Below, piece by piece: positions 23,588 through 32,283 of a stretch of 35,880 nucleotides of DNA. The position numbers and the translations under genes were made by a program. The number at the start of each line of letters is the position of its first letter. Within the stretch, counting starts at the first letter, position 1. The notes under the pieces are model-generated. The model saw only the letters and a program-made list of their open reading frames with translations. It ran no database searches and had not been told where the DNA came from. The stretch is from an uncultured Nitrospira sp. (GTDB taxonomy: Bacteria > Nitrospirota > Nitrospiria > Nitrospirales > Nitrospiraceae): NCBI GenBank assembly GCA_902500715.1, contig CABVRO010000026.1:1-35880 (forward strand). The letters run 5' to 3'.

Positions 23588-24586
23588 GTGTCGTTGTTTC
23601 ACGAATTCAGTTCCATTCTCCGGGCCTTCTTTCGCCAATCTGCAGGCAGCCTGTATCACATGGTCATCGTAGCAATGTGCGCAGGGATTGCGCTGCTGTT
23701 GCCGGTCGGAGCCGCCCGGTTCTTGTCGTTCTGGTCGCATGTCGAACAGGACAAGGTGTCGCTCATCGCGGTGGAGATGACTGCCGTCGTGCTGTTGATG
23801 ACCGGCATCAACTTCGTCCATCGTAGTTTCCGCGATCGGGCGCTCGCCGATGCTGCGCGGGGTGCCGGGCTCGTCTCGTTTTTTCCTCGTCCCGCGCCGG
23901 AGGCCCAGCGACGTATCATGCGCGTGAAGGAAGAGCAGGGGGCCGGCCGCACGGTCATGGTCATCGGCTCCAGTGGATCCGGGTCCCTGATGGATCAGGT
24001 GGGAGATCTGTCGTCGGTGCTCGACGGTTGCCTGGAGGCGAAAATTTTCCTCGTGAATCCTTTTGCTCAGGATACGCAGACCAGGATGGAGGCCTTTGGT
24101 CGTCCCGCCGATGCGTTTCCGGCGTTTCGCGAGGAGGTCCGGCAGAGTATTGCCGTGCTGAAGCGGTTAAAGGCGATGGGGAAGGTCGTGAAGTTGAAGC
24201 TGTACTCCGATCCTCCGCTGGTCAAGCTGGTGATCCTCGGCGAGTATCTCTGGCTGCAGCATGGCCCCGCCGATCCGGCTGTGCAGCACATGCCGGAATA
24301 TGTCCTGCGGCGCAGTCGCAAGGAACAGGGGCTGTATACCTTCTACGCGCAATACTTCTTGCAGCGTTGGGAGAATGCCGATTTTCCTGAATACGATCTG
24401 GAGACCGACGAGCTGCTGTATCGCAGTCGAACCGGTCAGGAGATTCGACGGGAGCCGGTGGAGATCGGGACTGCTCCGGTTGCCGCACATTTCGCGGAAA
24501 CGGCGCGGGTCGATGCGCGCGAAGCCTTCCAATTGCTGCACGCGCCGGGTCCGTACCTGCCGGCTCGCGGGTACGACGTCGAGTAG
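23588..24586 (+). CDS. Two-helix membrane protein with a C-terminal soluble domain, function unknown
   Basis: A 332-residue protein. The start is uncertain: GTG 23588 or TTG 23594, the latter with GAGGTG upstream. Helices at about residues 22-42 (LYHMVIVAMCAGIALLLPVG) and 55-77 (VSLIAVEMTAVVLLMTGINF) are followed by a soluble part of about 250 residues: GRTVMVIGSSGSGSLMDQ, a region AKIFLVNPFAQDTQTRMEAF, KLKLYSDPPLVKLVILGEYL with a tail HGPADPAVQHMPEYVL. The strand order (hydrophobic strand, NPF/LNP loop, then a short helix-strand with KLYSDPPLVKLVI) resembles non-catalytic phospholipase D-like domains. No HKD motif is present, so lipase activity is unlikely. It follows the 1025-residue protein and may act with it. 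I do not recognise a named family. Confidence 0.72.
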   Translation: MSLFHEFSSILRAFFRQSAGSLYHMVIVAMCAGIALLLPVGAARFLSFWSHVEQDKVSLIAVEMTAVVLLMTGINFVHRSFRDRALADAARGAGLVSFFPRPAPEAQRRIMRVKEEQGAGRTVMVIGSSGSGSLMDQVGDLSSVLDGCLEAKIFLVNPFAQDTQTRMEAFGRPADAFPAFREEVRQSIAVLKRLKAMGKVVKLKLYSDPPLVKLVILGEYLWLQHGPADPAVQHMPEYVLRRSRKEQGLYTFYAQYFLQRWENADFPEYDLETDELLYRSRTGQEIRREPVEIGTAPVAAHFAETARVDAREAFQLLHAPGPYLPARGYDVE

Positions 24587-24736
24587 GGCATTGACTCCCT
24601 CATTCGACCTGCCTGTGCAATGGCATGGTGAGTTCTCTTCCTCAGCATGGCCGACTCTCCGGCTCTGTGGTATGACTATGACGGTCGTGGCGATACACCT
24701 CTGGCCGGTCGTATGTGTGGGAGGGCGTGAAGGGTG

Positions 24737-25921
24737 ATGGGTGGTGGGATGGAGCGAATCGGAGCCGCCTCGTTGACGACGTTTTTTTCATACGGATTCC
24801 GGCCGTTTTTCCTGGGGGCTTCGCTGTTCGCCGGTGTGGCGATTCCCGTCTGGATTCTGATCCTGGCCGGAACCGGGAATCCGGTCCTGCTCTCCGCCGG
24901 TCGCGACTGGCATGTGCATGAGATGCTCTTCGGATTTCTCCCTGCGGTGATCGCCGGCTTCCTCCTCACGGCGGTGCCTAACTGGACGGATCGTCCGGCG
25001 ATTCAAGGCAGGGAGCTGATGATCCTCTTCATCCTATGGCTGGCCGGACGTATGGCCATGGCGATTCCTCTGCTGTCACCGATGTTCACCGCTCTCGTGG
25101 ACGGGGCGTTTCTCGTCGCGTTGGTAGGTCTAGTATGGCGGGAACTTGCCGCTGGGAACAGCTGGAACCATGCGCCGGTGGCCGTGGCGATCAGTCTGTA
25201 CGCCGCCGCGAATGTGACCTTCCATGTCTTTTCCGTGAACGGCGCGGAGCCCGACCTTGCGCTCCGGCTCGCGCTCGCCCTGGACCTCTTCCTACTGACC
25301 TTCATCGGCGGGCGGCTCACGCCGAACTTCACACGAGAATTTCTGGTTGGTCAGGGAAAGCGCGAACGCCCTGCGCCGTTTTCCAGTTTCGACGGACTCT
25401 CAATCGCTCTAGTCCTCGTGGCAGCACTGGCTTGGACGGCGCTGCCGTCGGCCTCGGCAACGGGCTGGACCTTCCTCGCTGCCGGGGCCGTGAATCTCGG
25501 TCGGCTCGTGCGCTGGTACGGCTGGCTCACGTGGCGTGAACCGCTCGTGCTGAGCCTGCATGTGGGGTACGGATGGCTCGTCTTGTCGATGCTGCTTCTC
25601 GGCTGCGCGCGGCTGGGAATCGGGCTCGCGAAAGAAGATGCGGTGCATGCCTTGACCACCGGTGCCGTCGGTGCGATGACCTTGGCGGTGATGACGCGTG
25701 CGAGTCTCGGCCATACGGGACGTCCCAAACAGGCTGATCCCGCGACGGTCTGCGTCTATGTGTTGGTGATCCTCGGCGCCGCGTTACGGGTCTTCGGGCC
25801 AACCACCGGCGTTCCGACGAATCTGGTGTTGGGCTTCGCCGGGGCTGCGTGGAGCGGCGCCTATCTGCTGTTTGCTGTGGTCTATGGGCCGTATCTTATT
25901 CGCCCGAGCCTGGATGAGTGA
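24737..25921 (+). CDS. nnrS: NnrS family membrane protein
   Basis: About 394 residues with around twelve membrane helices. The opening GAASLTTFFSYGFRPFFLGA and the WHVHEMLFGFLPAVIAGFLL segment are strong NnrS signatures, as are NFTREFLV and the TTGAVGAMTLAVMTRASLGH segment with its conserved His. NnrS is a haem- and copper-containing membrane protein first found with nitrite and nitric-oxide reductase regulons and linked to resistance to NO. ATG starts at 24737 and 24749 are both possible (AAGGG lies before both, closer to the first), as is GTG 24734. The C-terminus is PSLDE. It converges with the minus-strand gene at 26011. Confidence 0.93.
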   Translation: MGGGMERIGAASLTTFFSYGFRPFFLGASLFAGVAIPVWILILAGTGNPVLLSAGRDWHVHEMLFGFLPAVIAGFLLTAVPNWTDRPAIQGRELMILFILWLAGRMAMAIPLLSPMFTALVDGAFLVALVGLVWRELAAGNSWNHAPVAVAISLYAAANVTFHVFSVNGAEPDLALRLALALDLFLLTFIGGRLTPNFTREFLVGQGKRERPAPFSSFDGLSIALVLVAALAWTALPSASATGWTFLAAGAVNLGRLVRWYGWLTWREPLVLSLHVGYGWLVLSMLLLGCARLGIGLAKEDAVHALTTGAVGAMTLAVMTRASLGHTGRPKQADPATVCVYVLVILGAALRVFGPTTGVPTNLVLGFAGAAWSGAYLLFAVVYGPYLIRPSLDE

Positions 25922-26010
25922 GGGGAAGAGGGCCTGCCGATCAGTGACGTGTTGAGTTGGTTGAAGCGGTGTAGGTGGTCGAGACTCAGGATGGAGCGAT
26001 GTGCTGCCGG

Positions 26011-27261
26011 TTAGAGTTCCTCGCCGTACTTCAGGAAGTGCTGCTCCTTGGCGCCGGCAATCCAGTTGTCGTGGCGGATGCGATCGGGGAAGGTGTTGAG
26101 TTCCGATGCCATGTGTTCGACGTCTTGTTCCTTCCATTCGGCGATTTGGCGAAATGTGAACATGCCCATGCGATTGAGGACGCGCTCCATCACCGGGCCG
26201 ATCCCGTGGATCTGTTTGAGATCGTCTTTCTGGGCCGGGTGGCCTTTGCCTGCGCCTTTTTTGGTCGAGGCGATGGCGGGTGAACCGGGTTCGGTCGTTC
26301 CTGTAGTCTTGCCTTGCGCGCTGAACCGCTGGGCCACGCGATACTCGACGAGTCGTTTGCGGAGCGCTCCGATCTCTTCTTCACGCTCGGTCACATCCAT
26401 CACACGACGCTCTTCGGCTTCACGGAGCGCGATGTCTTTTTTCTCCACCTCGCCCCGGAACATCTCCAGCTCTTCGACGGTCGCCCGCAAGCGCTGAATC
26501 TCCGCGTCCCGTTCCTGCAATGTTTCTCCAAAGCGCGCGAGGTCTTCCTGGCTCTGCGTTCGCAGGTTGGCGAGGTCCAGTTCGATTGCATTGAGGCGTG
26601 CCTGGGTCTGTGCGAGTTCCTGTTCTTTGGCTTGCAGGGTGGACGACGCGCGGGCGCGATCCTGTTCCTGTTCGCGCTCCAATCGGCGACTCTTTTCCAG
26701 GAACGGTTCTAACTCTTCCGTACGGGCGCGCAGCCGGGCGATCTCGGCATCTTTCGGCGCCAGTTGCTCCACCCAGGTTTTTAGGGTAGCAATCTCCTGG
26801 TCGCGGGCGATCAGCACGTCTTCCGCATTCTCCATCTGCGCCTGCATTTCGGCGAATCCCGTCGATTGTGTCTTGATCATGGCTTCGGCTTCTTCGACCT
26901 CGCGTCGGAGGGTATCCCGTTCCCGTTCGGCTGCATGCAGGTGCATACTCTTTTCCCGGACTTCCGTCTGCAAGGCCGTGAGTTGTTCGACCTTGACGGC
27001 AAGATCGGCGGTCAGGTCTTTAAGCGCCGCTTCCGAGGTGATCATCTTGCCTTCCAGCATCTGGACAGCCGAGGTGCGCACCTTCAACTCATGGTTGAGG
27101 GTATCCAGTTCATGTTCGCGCCCGCGGAGTCGGGTGGCGATTTCGGACAGCTGCTGACGTTTTTCAGAGGTGGCAAAGCTGCGGAGCAGCCAGCCCATCA
27201 TCAGTCCGATGGTCGCTGCCACCAGCAAGCACCCCACCATTTGCAGAATCATGGCTCCCAT
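26011..27261 (-). CDS. Membrane-anchored coiled-coil protein with C-terminal helix-hairpin-helix domain
   Basis: A 416-residue protein. An N-terminal membrane helix (MILQMVGCLLVAATIGLMMG within residues 4-25) leads to a long coiled coil of about 290 residues, very rich in Glu, Arg, Gln, Leu and Ala, with heptads throughout (for example LKTWVEQLAPKDAEIARLRA). A linker (TGTTEPGSPAIASTKKGAGK) follows, and then the C-terminal domain (residues 346-416): DDLKQIHGIGPVMERVLNRM with FTFRQIAEWKEQDVEHMA and FPDRIRHDNWIAGAKE. The GIGP hairpin and W...A...FPGRIxRDxWxxQA ending match the family called predicted 5' DNA nuclease/flap-like (COG3743). The nuclease role is unproven. The OmpA-type gene ends 4 bases before it, so they form a pair. 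Confidence 0.85.
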   Translation of the reverse strand: MGAMILQMVGCLLVAATIGLMMGWLLRSFATSEKRQQLSEIATRLRGREHELDTLNHELKVRTSAVQMLEGKMITSEAALKDLTADLAVKVEQLTALQTEVREKSMHLHAAERERDTLRREVEEAEAMIKTQSTGFAEMQAQMENAEDVLIARDQEIATLKTWVEQLAPKDAEIARLRARTEELEPFLEKSRRLEREQEQDRARASSTLQAKEQELAQTQARLNAIELDLANLRTQSQEDLARFGETLQERDAEIQRLRATVEELEMFRGEVEKKDIALREAEERRVMDVTEREEEIGALRKRLVEYRVAQRFSAQGKTTGTTEPGSPAIASTKKGAGKGHPAQKDDLKQIHGIGPVMERVLNRMGMFTFRQIAEWKEQDVEHMASELNTFPDRIRHDNWIAGAKEQHFLKYGEEL

Positions 27262-27265
27262 AGGT

Positions 27266-28171
27266 TCACCGTTCCTCTTTCACACGAAATTCGATGCGCC
27301 GGTTTTTCTTCGACGCGGCGCGCGTCCGGTCCTGGCTCAGGGGGCGCGTCGATCCATAACCGACGGCGGTCAGCCGATTCGGTACCTGATGTTCCATGAG
27401 GTATTGCCGGACCGCTTCTGCTCTGGTGCGGCTCAGTTGGAGGTTGTAGTCGGGATCGCCGTAGGAGTCGGTGTGGCCGCCGATTTCGATGACTGCCTCG
27501 GGTGCCCGCTTGAGGGCCGGCACGAGTTTGTCGACCACGGCTCGCCCCTTCGAGGTGAGGACCGCGCTGTTACTTTCGAAAGCAATATGCTCGCTGCGCA
27601 ATACCTCGTCCAGTCCGGCTTGCACCTGAGCACGTGATGCATGCAGTGTGGCGGACGGCTGGCCGGCGGGTGCAAGGTTGGCCTGACTCGCGGAGCCTGA
27701 CGATGCGATGGTCACCTGGTCCTGCACGTGTATGGATGTTCCGAGCAGTGAAGCCACTTCATGAAGCAGTGTTGTTTTTGCGTCCGCGCTGGGTACTGTG
27801 CCTTTTACCGTCACCGCCTGGCCGGAAAGCGAGAGCGTGGCCTGACGGTGTTGAAGTGTGACCGCCTGAGTGAGGAGCGCGGGGAGGGCGGTTTCCCATC
27901 CAGCGGCCTGACCGTCTTCGATGATGGTCAGATTGTCGGTGACTCGCAGCCTGAGGCTCTTGGCGAGCTCCTGTGCACGCGCCACCGCGGCGACTTTGGC
28001 GTCCTCGCTGGACACCGCACCGGACAGGGTCAGCTGGCCGTTTTCAATATGGGCACTGAACGCAAGGTGACCGGTCGCCGACGACGTCACCGGCAGGTGT
28101 CGAGGGATGCAGAGGAAGGCCAGTAATGTGAGGGCGAAGAGTCCTACGCCGAAAATAATTCCGCGCGACAT
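27266..28171 (-). CDS. OmpA-domain protein with BON-like modules
   Basis: A 301-residue protein from ATG 28171 (AAAGG eight bases upstream; an in-frame TTG at 28177 is less likely). An N-terminal hydrophobic helix (residues 4-24) may be an uncleaved anchor. Two repeated modules follow, around residues 37-90 (HLAFSAHIENGQLTLSGAV with DNLTIIEDG) and 105-155 (QATLSLSGQAVTVKGTVPS with VQDQVTI), matching the BON pattern of alternating strands ending in a valine-rich strand, as in mycobacterial ArfA/OmpATb. The C-terminal OmpA domain has FESNSAVLTSKGRAVVDKL, IGGHTDSYGDPDYNLQLSR and SRTRAEAVRQYL, binding peptidoglycan. The RRIEFRV ending is typical. Paired with the coiled-coil HhH gene. Confidence 0.9.
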   Translation of the reverse strand: MSRGIIFGVGLFALTLLAFLCIPRHLPVTSSATGHLAFSAHIENGQLTLSGAVSSEDAKVAAVARAQELAKSLRLRVTDNLTIIEDGQAAGWETALPALLTQAVTLQHRQATLSLSGQAVTVKGTVPSADAKTTLLHEVASLLGTSIHVQDQVTIASSGSASQANLAPAGQPSATLHASRAQVQAGLDEVLRSEHIAFESNSAVLTSKGRAVVDKLVPALKRAPEAVIEIGGHTDSYGDPDYNLQLSRTRAEAVRQYLMEHQVPNRLTAVGYGSTRPLSQDRTRAASKKNRRIEFRVKEER

Positions 28172-28521
28172 GCGCAAGCCTTTAACGTCTCAGGCAAGAG
28201 GCCCCGGTACGGCATCGAGCCGCCGTGGGCTGGTGTCGTTTCAAGAGTTCGAGTGTTACTTGATTAAGGTGATGCGTCGCCTCATGTTGGCGCATCTCTA
28301 TCGGCGGAAGGGTATCACATCGCCGCCACTCATGCTAGCCTGGATTCTTCAGTAGAGGCCGGCGTCTATCCGGTGATTTCGCGTCGCGCAGCCTGCGTTC
28401 GGGGTCCAGCTCAGCTGTGTTCGGCTTGCAGTCGCCGTGAGCCATCTGGTATTGTCACGGCGCTTTTCGTCTAGCTCATGGTTTCCCACCCACACGATAT
28501 CAATAGTTGAAGGAGTTCATC
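28172..28521. other. Divergent intergenic region between the OmpA gene and purH
   Basis: A 350-bp gap between divergent genes. It contains a candidate purH promoter with an overlapping inverted repeat (28426-28461). The left part shows no clear gene or promoter; the OmpA ribosome site lies at its edge. Confidence 0.5.
28426..28461 (+). promoter_or_regulatory. Candidate purH promoter with overlapping inverted repeat
   Basis: TTGCAG (28426-28431), an 18-base spacer and TATTGT (28450-28455) form a plausible sigma70-type promoter. GCCGTGA (28434-28440) and TCACGGC (28455-28461) are a perfect inverted repeat lying in the spacer and overlapping the end of the -10. It could be a repressor site (for example purine-responsive), but GCTTTT follows, so a weak hairpin terminator is the alternative. 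Confidence 0.5.
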
Positions 28522-30075
28522 ATGGCCAGCATTGCGCGGGCACTGATCAGTGTTTCTGATAAGACCGGAGTCGTCGAGATGGCGAAGGGGTTGGCGGCCC
28601 TGGGCGCCGAAGTATTGTCCACCGGTGGAACCGCGAAAGCCTTGCGCGAGGCAGGCGTGGCTGTTACCGACGTGGCCGCGTACACGGGATCGCCGGAGAT
28701 CCTGGACGGGCGCGTGAAAACGTTGCACCCGAAAATTCATGGGGGACTGCTCGGCCGCCGTCGCGTGCCCGATCATGTGGCGCAGATGCGGCAACATGGC
28801 ATCGGCAGCATCGATGTGGTGGTGGTCAATCTGTATCCCTTCGAATCGACGATCGCGAAGCCCAATTGTCCGTTCGAAGAGGCCATCGAAAATATCGACA
28901 TCGGTGGCCCGTCGATGTTGCGATCCGCCGCGAAGAATCATGAAGACGTGCTGGTCCTGGTCGATCCCGCCGACTACGGCCGGGTGCTGGAGGCGCTGAA
29001 GTCCGGTTCGGTGACGCCCGCGTTGCGCCGCGAGTTGGCGATGAAGGTGTTTCAGCATACGGCCCGGTACGACAGTCTGATCGCCGGGTATCTCGAAAGG
29101 CAGGTGCAGGGGGGCGAGGTGAAATTCCCCGCCATCCTCTCGCTGCAGTTCGAGCGTGTGGAGACCTTGCGGTATGGAGAAAATCCGCATCAGCAGGGGG
29201 CGTTCTATCGAGAAATGAATGCCAAGGAACCGGCCGTGTCGCGCGGGAAAATTCTGCACGGCAAGGCCATGTCCTATAATAATTTCCTCGACTCCAATTC
29301 GGCGCTCGAACTTGTGAAGGAGTTCGAGCAGACCGCGGTGGCCATCATCAAGCACAATAACCCTTGCGGCTGCGCACTCGGTACGACACCGGTGGACGCT
29401 TATGTGAGGGCGCGCGCGACCGACCCCGTGTCGGCGTTCGGCGGCGTCATTGCCTTCAATCGTCCGGTGGATTTGGCTGCGGCAAAGGAAATCACCTCGA
29501 CTTTCGTCGAGGTCGTCATCGCGCCGGGCTTCGCCGAGGATGCGCTGGCTGAACTCAAGCGCAAGAAGGACATTCGTCTCCTGGACGTGGGACCGCTGAG
29601 CAAGGCGACTGCGGAGGGATACGATCTCAAGAAGCTGGTCGGCGGCTTGATCGTGCAGGATCGCGATCTAGGCACGATCAAGGACATCAAGTCATTGGCG
29701 GTTCCGACCTCGCGCAAGCCGACCGAGGAAGAATATGCCGCCTGCGCGTTTGCCTGGGTGGTTTGTAAACATGTGAAGTCGAACGCCATCATCTATGGGC
29801 GTCCTGGTGAAATCGTGGGAATCGGAGCCGGACAGATGAGTCGCGTGGACTCGGTGAAACTGGCCGTCATGAAAGCCCAGTCGCCCGTGAAAGGCTGCGT
29901 GATGGCGTCAGATGCCTTTTTCCCATTCCGTGACGGCATCGATGCGGCGGCGGAAGCCGGCATTACCTGTGTCATTCAGCCTGGTGGTTCGATCCGCGAT
30001 CCTGAAGTGACGAAGGCCGTGGACGAGCATGGGATGGCGATGATTCTGACGGGCATGCGCCACTTCCGCCATTGA
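28522..30075 (+). CDS. purH: Bifunctional AICAR formyltransferase / IMP cyclohydrolase
   Basis: A 517-residue enzyme for the last two steps of purine synthesis. The ATG at 28522 follows GAAGGAG eight bases upstream; an in-frame TTG at 28507 is unlikely. The N-terminal cyclohydrolase domain (MGS type) has [31 protein letters not shown], and [16 protein letters not shown]. The C-terminal formyltransferase domain has KHNNPCG (residues 277-283, with catalytic Lys277 and His278) and a C-terminal segment [13 protein letters not shown]. Length matches the family (about 510-530). The gene is followed by a symmetric terminator and then purD, so it is probably transcribed separately from purD. Confidence 0.98.
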   Translation: MASIARALISVSDKTGVVEMAKGLAALGAEVLSTGGTAKALREAGVAVTDVAAYTGSPEILDGRVKTLHPKIHGGLLGRRRVPDHVAQMRQHGIGSIDVVVVNLYPFESTIAKPNCPFEEAIENIDIGGPSMLRSAAKNHEDVLVLVDPADYGRVLEALKSGSVTPALRRELAMKVFQHTARYDSLIAGYLERQVQGGEVKFPAILSLQFERVETLRYGENPHQQGAFYREMNAKEPAVSRGKILHGKAMSYNNFLDSNSALELVKEFEQTAVAIIKHNNPCGCALGTTPVDAYVRARATDPVSAFGGVIAFNRPVDLAAAKEITSTFVEVVIAPGFAEDALAELKRKKDIRLLDVGPLSKATAEGYDLKKLVGGLIVQDRDLGTIKDIKSLAVPTSRKPTEEEYAACAFAWVVCKHVKSNAIIYGRPGEIVGIGAGQMSRVDSVKLAVMKAQSPVKGCVMASDAFFPFRDGIDAAAEAGITCVIQPGGSIRDPEVTKAVDEHGMAMILTGMRHFRH

Positions 30076-30112
30076 GGGACGTTGAAACGGGCCCCGACGT
30101 CGTTCTCGACTC

Positions 30113-30158
30113 GAAAAAATCCTCAACGTAGCCCTGAGGCTACGCCTCCGGTTTTTTC
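30113..30158. terminator. Symmetric terminator between purH and purD
   Basis: CGTAGCC (30127-30133) pairs with GGCTACG (30138-30144) around CTGA. Outside it, GAAAAAA (30113-30119) and TTTTTTC (30152-30158) are also complementary. Thus a long hairpin has a U-run on the plus strand and, by symmetry, works on the minus strand too. It lies about 38 bases after the purH stop. Its form resembles dispersed terminator-like elements, but I cannot confirm other copies. Confidence 0.8.
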
Positions 30159-30259
30159 TCGCCTGCGGCCTTGCCGTTAGGTCCGTTTGAACGCCCTCAG
30201 GGACCTGGATGGTTCAGACTGATCTGGGCGAGCAGCAAAGCGTCTCGGTAGTTCCATCG

Positions 30260-30278
30260 GGTCTGTGAGTCGCAGACC
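30260..30278 (+). promoter_or_regulatory. Small stem-loop upstream of purD
   Basis: GGTCTG (30260-30265) pairs with CAGACC (30273-30278) around TGAGTCG, 32 bases before the purD start. It might lie in the purD leader. No known riboswitch is recognised here. Confidence 0.3.
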
Positions 30279-30310
30279 GGTTCGAACATCCATAAAGTAA
30301 AGGTTGAGCT

Positions 30311-31588
30311 GTGAAGATTCTTGTGGTCGGTGGCGGCGGACGGGAACATGCCATGGTGTGGAAGATCGCCCAAAGTCCGCGGAAGCCGCAAATTTTTTGT
30401 GCGCCGGGGAATGCCGGTATCGAAGGTCTCGCCACCTGTGTCCCGATCAAGGCCGACGATATCGAGGGGCTCAAGGCGTTTGCACTCAAGGAGCAGATCG
30501 ATCTCACCGTAGTCGGCCCGGAAGCGCCGTTGGCGCTGGGCATTGCGGATGAGTTTCGCAAGGCGCGACTGAAAATCTTCGGTCCGACCAGGGCTGCCGC
30601 TCGCCTGGAATCCAGCAAGAGTTTCTCCAAAGACATCATGGCCGCCAATCGAATCCCGACAGCGGCTGCGCGCAGTTTCGAGCGGATGGACCAGGCGCTG
30701 GCCTATCTGGACGAGCAGCCGGTTCCGATTGTGGTCAAGGCCGACGGTCTCGCGCAGGGCAAAGGGGTGGTCGTGGCTACGACACGCGAGGAAGCCAAGC
30801 AGGCCGTCCGCGATGCCATGGAAAAATCCCTGTTCGGCCAGGCCGGACATCGCGTGCTGATCGAAGAGTTTCTGGACGGCGAAGAGCTGACGCTCATGGC
30901 CTTCACCGACGGGAAGACCGTGGTCCCTATGGTGCCGGCTCAGGACCACAAACGAGTGGGAGACGGCGACAGCGGACCCAATACCGGCGGCATGGGCGCC
31001 TATGCTCCGGCGCCGATCGCCACGGCCACGCTTCGTGAGCAGGTGGCGCGTCAGGTGCTGCAGCCGACGGTCGATGCGCTGGCCCGCCTGGGTTGCCCTT
31101 TCCAAGGTGTGCTCTATGCCGGCCTCATGGTCGTCAAGGGCACGCCCTATGTGTTGGAGTTCAATGCGCGCATGGGGGATCCTGAAACTGAGGTGGTGCT
31201 GCCGCTCTTAAAAACCGATCTGGTCGAGGTGATGGAGGCGGTGGTCGAGCACCGCCTGGATGCATTGACGGTGGAATGGTATCCGGATACGGCCGTGTGC
31301 GTCGTGATGACGTCGCCGGGTTATCCCGGTTCCTATCCGACCGGCCTTCCCATTCAGGGGCTGCCTGTTACATCCGGCGAATCGCGCGTCGCGGTCTTCC
31401 ACGCCGGCACCAAACGGGAGTCGGGGCGCATAGTGACTGCGGGCGGACGAGTTCTAGCGGTCACCGCCTGGGGGTCGTCGTTGCTCGATGCACGGGCGCA
31501 AGTGTATCAAGCGGTGCCTTCGATTTTGTTTGAAGGCCGCCATTATCGAACCGATATCGCGCATCGGGCCTTGCCACACAAGATCTGA
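30311..31588 (+). CDS. purD: Phosphoribosylamine-glycine ligase
   Basis: A 425-residue GAR synthetase, second step of de novo purine synthesis. It starts with GTG (MKILVVGGGGREHAMVWKIA), with AAAGGTTGAG upstream. Domain order is clear: N-terminal GGGGREHA, VVGPEAPLALGIADEF, ATP-grasp region with VVKADGLAQGKGVVVA, GEELTLMAFTDGKTV, the central GDSGPNTGGMGAYAP, FNARMGDPETEVVLPLL, and the C-terminal domain ending with TDIAHRALPHKI. Length is typical (about 420-430). It follows the purH terminator and precedes tsaC by 28 bases. Confidence 0.98.
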   Translation: MKILVVGGGGREHAMVWKIAQSPRKPQIFCAPGNAGIEGLATCVPIKADDIEGLKAFALKEQIDLTVVGPEAPLALGIADEFRKARLKIFGPTRAAARLESSKSFSKDIMAANRIPTAAARSFERMDQALAYLDEQPVPIVVKADGLAQGKGVVVATTREEAKQAVRDAMEKSLFGQAGHRVLIEEFLDGEELTLMAFTDGKTVVPMVPAQDHKRVGDGDSGPNTGGMGAYAPAPIATATLREQVARQVLQPTVDALARLGCPFQGVLYAGLMVVKGTPYVLEFNARMGDPETEVVLPLLKTDLVEVMEAVVEHRLDALTVEWYPDTAVCVVMTSPGYPGSYPTGLPIQGLPVTSGESRVAVFHAGTKRESGRIVTAGGRVLAVTAWGSSLLDARAQVYQAVPSILFEGRHYRTDIAHRALPHKI

Positions 31589-31616
31589 TCCGGGCAGTTT
31601 CCGGTCCTCTTATTCC

Positions 31617-32264
31617 ATGGCGCTACTCCTTCCCTTTACCGACACCACCTGCGATCGCGTTCTGCCTGAGGTTCGACGGGTGTTGGATGCGCACGGCGTC
31701 GTCGCACTGCCCACCGAAACGTATTACGGTTTGGCGGTCCGCCCGACGGACACAGCGGCTCTGCAGAATCTGATGGAATTAAAAGGTCGGCCTACCGATA
31801 AGCCGATCCTGGTGCTCATCGGAAGTCCGGGCCAATTGCCTCAGTTGGTGCGCTCCATTTCTCCTGCCGCCGCCCTTCTCATGGAACTGTTCTGGCCTGG
31901 ACCCTTGACCATCGTGTTTCCGGCGGCGCCTGACTTGCCGGCGCTGTTGACGGCGGGGACCGGAACGATCGGGGTGCGGCAGTCTCCCTTGCTTCAACTT
32001 CAGCATTTGTTGCGGCACACCGGCCCCCTGACCGGGACCAGTGCCAATCGTTCTTCAGAACCCCCGATCGACAACGCCGAGGCAGTGCAGCGCGCGTTGG
32101 GGGCAGGGGTGGATCTTATTTTGGATGGAGGGCACACGCCGGGAGGGCTCCCTTCTACCATGGTGGATGCACGCGACCGCCCTCACCTGCTTCGAGCCGG
32201 GGCCTTCCCCACGGACCTGATTCGCGTGTCGCTTAGGCGGCAAGGATACGAACTTTCATCATGA
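31617..32264 (+). CDS. tsaC: L-threonylcarbamoyladenylate synthase (YrdC/Sua5 family)
   Basis: A 215-residue enzyme making threonylcarbamoyl-AMP for the universal t6A37 modification of tRNAs reading ANN codons. Starting at ATG 31617 (the open frame extends further into purD, with no ribosome site), it has GVVALPTETYYGLAV, ALQNLMELKGRPTDKPILVL, FWPGPLTIVF, GTGTIGVRQ and GPLTGTSANRSSEPP, the YrdC order of nucleotide- and bicarbonate-binding motifs. The Sua5-specific C-terminal domain is absent, so this is the short TsaC form. The gene is 28 bases after purD and 48 before the lipoprotein gene. Likely co-transcribed with purD. Confidence 0.93.
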   Translation: MALLLPFTDTTCDRVLPEVRRVLDAHGVVALPTETYYGLAVRPTDTAALQNLMELKGRPTDKPILVLIGSPGQLPQLVRSISPAAALLMELFWPGPLTIVFPAAPDLPALLTAGTGTIGVRQSPLLQLQHLLRHTGPLTGTSANRSSEPPIDNAEAVQRALGAGVDLILDGGHTPGGLPSTMVDARDRPHLLRAGAFPTDLIRVSLRRQGYELSS

Positions 32265-32283
32265 TTTGATGCTCGGTTGTCGG

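Noticed and set aside
28471..29355. 294-codon minus-strand frame opposite purH
   Set aside because: purH is complete on the other strand with catalytic motifs, and the antisense frame has no domain.
30197..31105. 302-codon minus-strand frame opposite purD
   Set aside because: Antisense to a complete GAR synthetase; no ribosome site or recognised motif.
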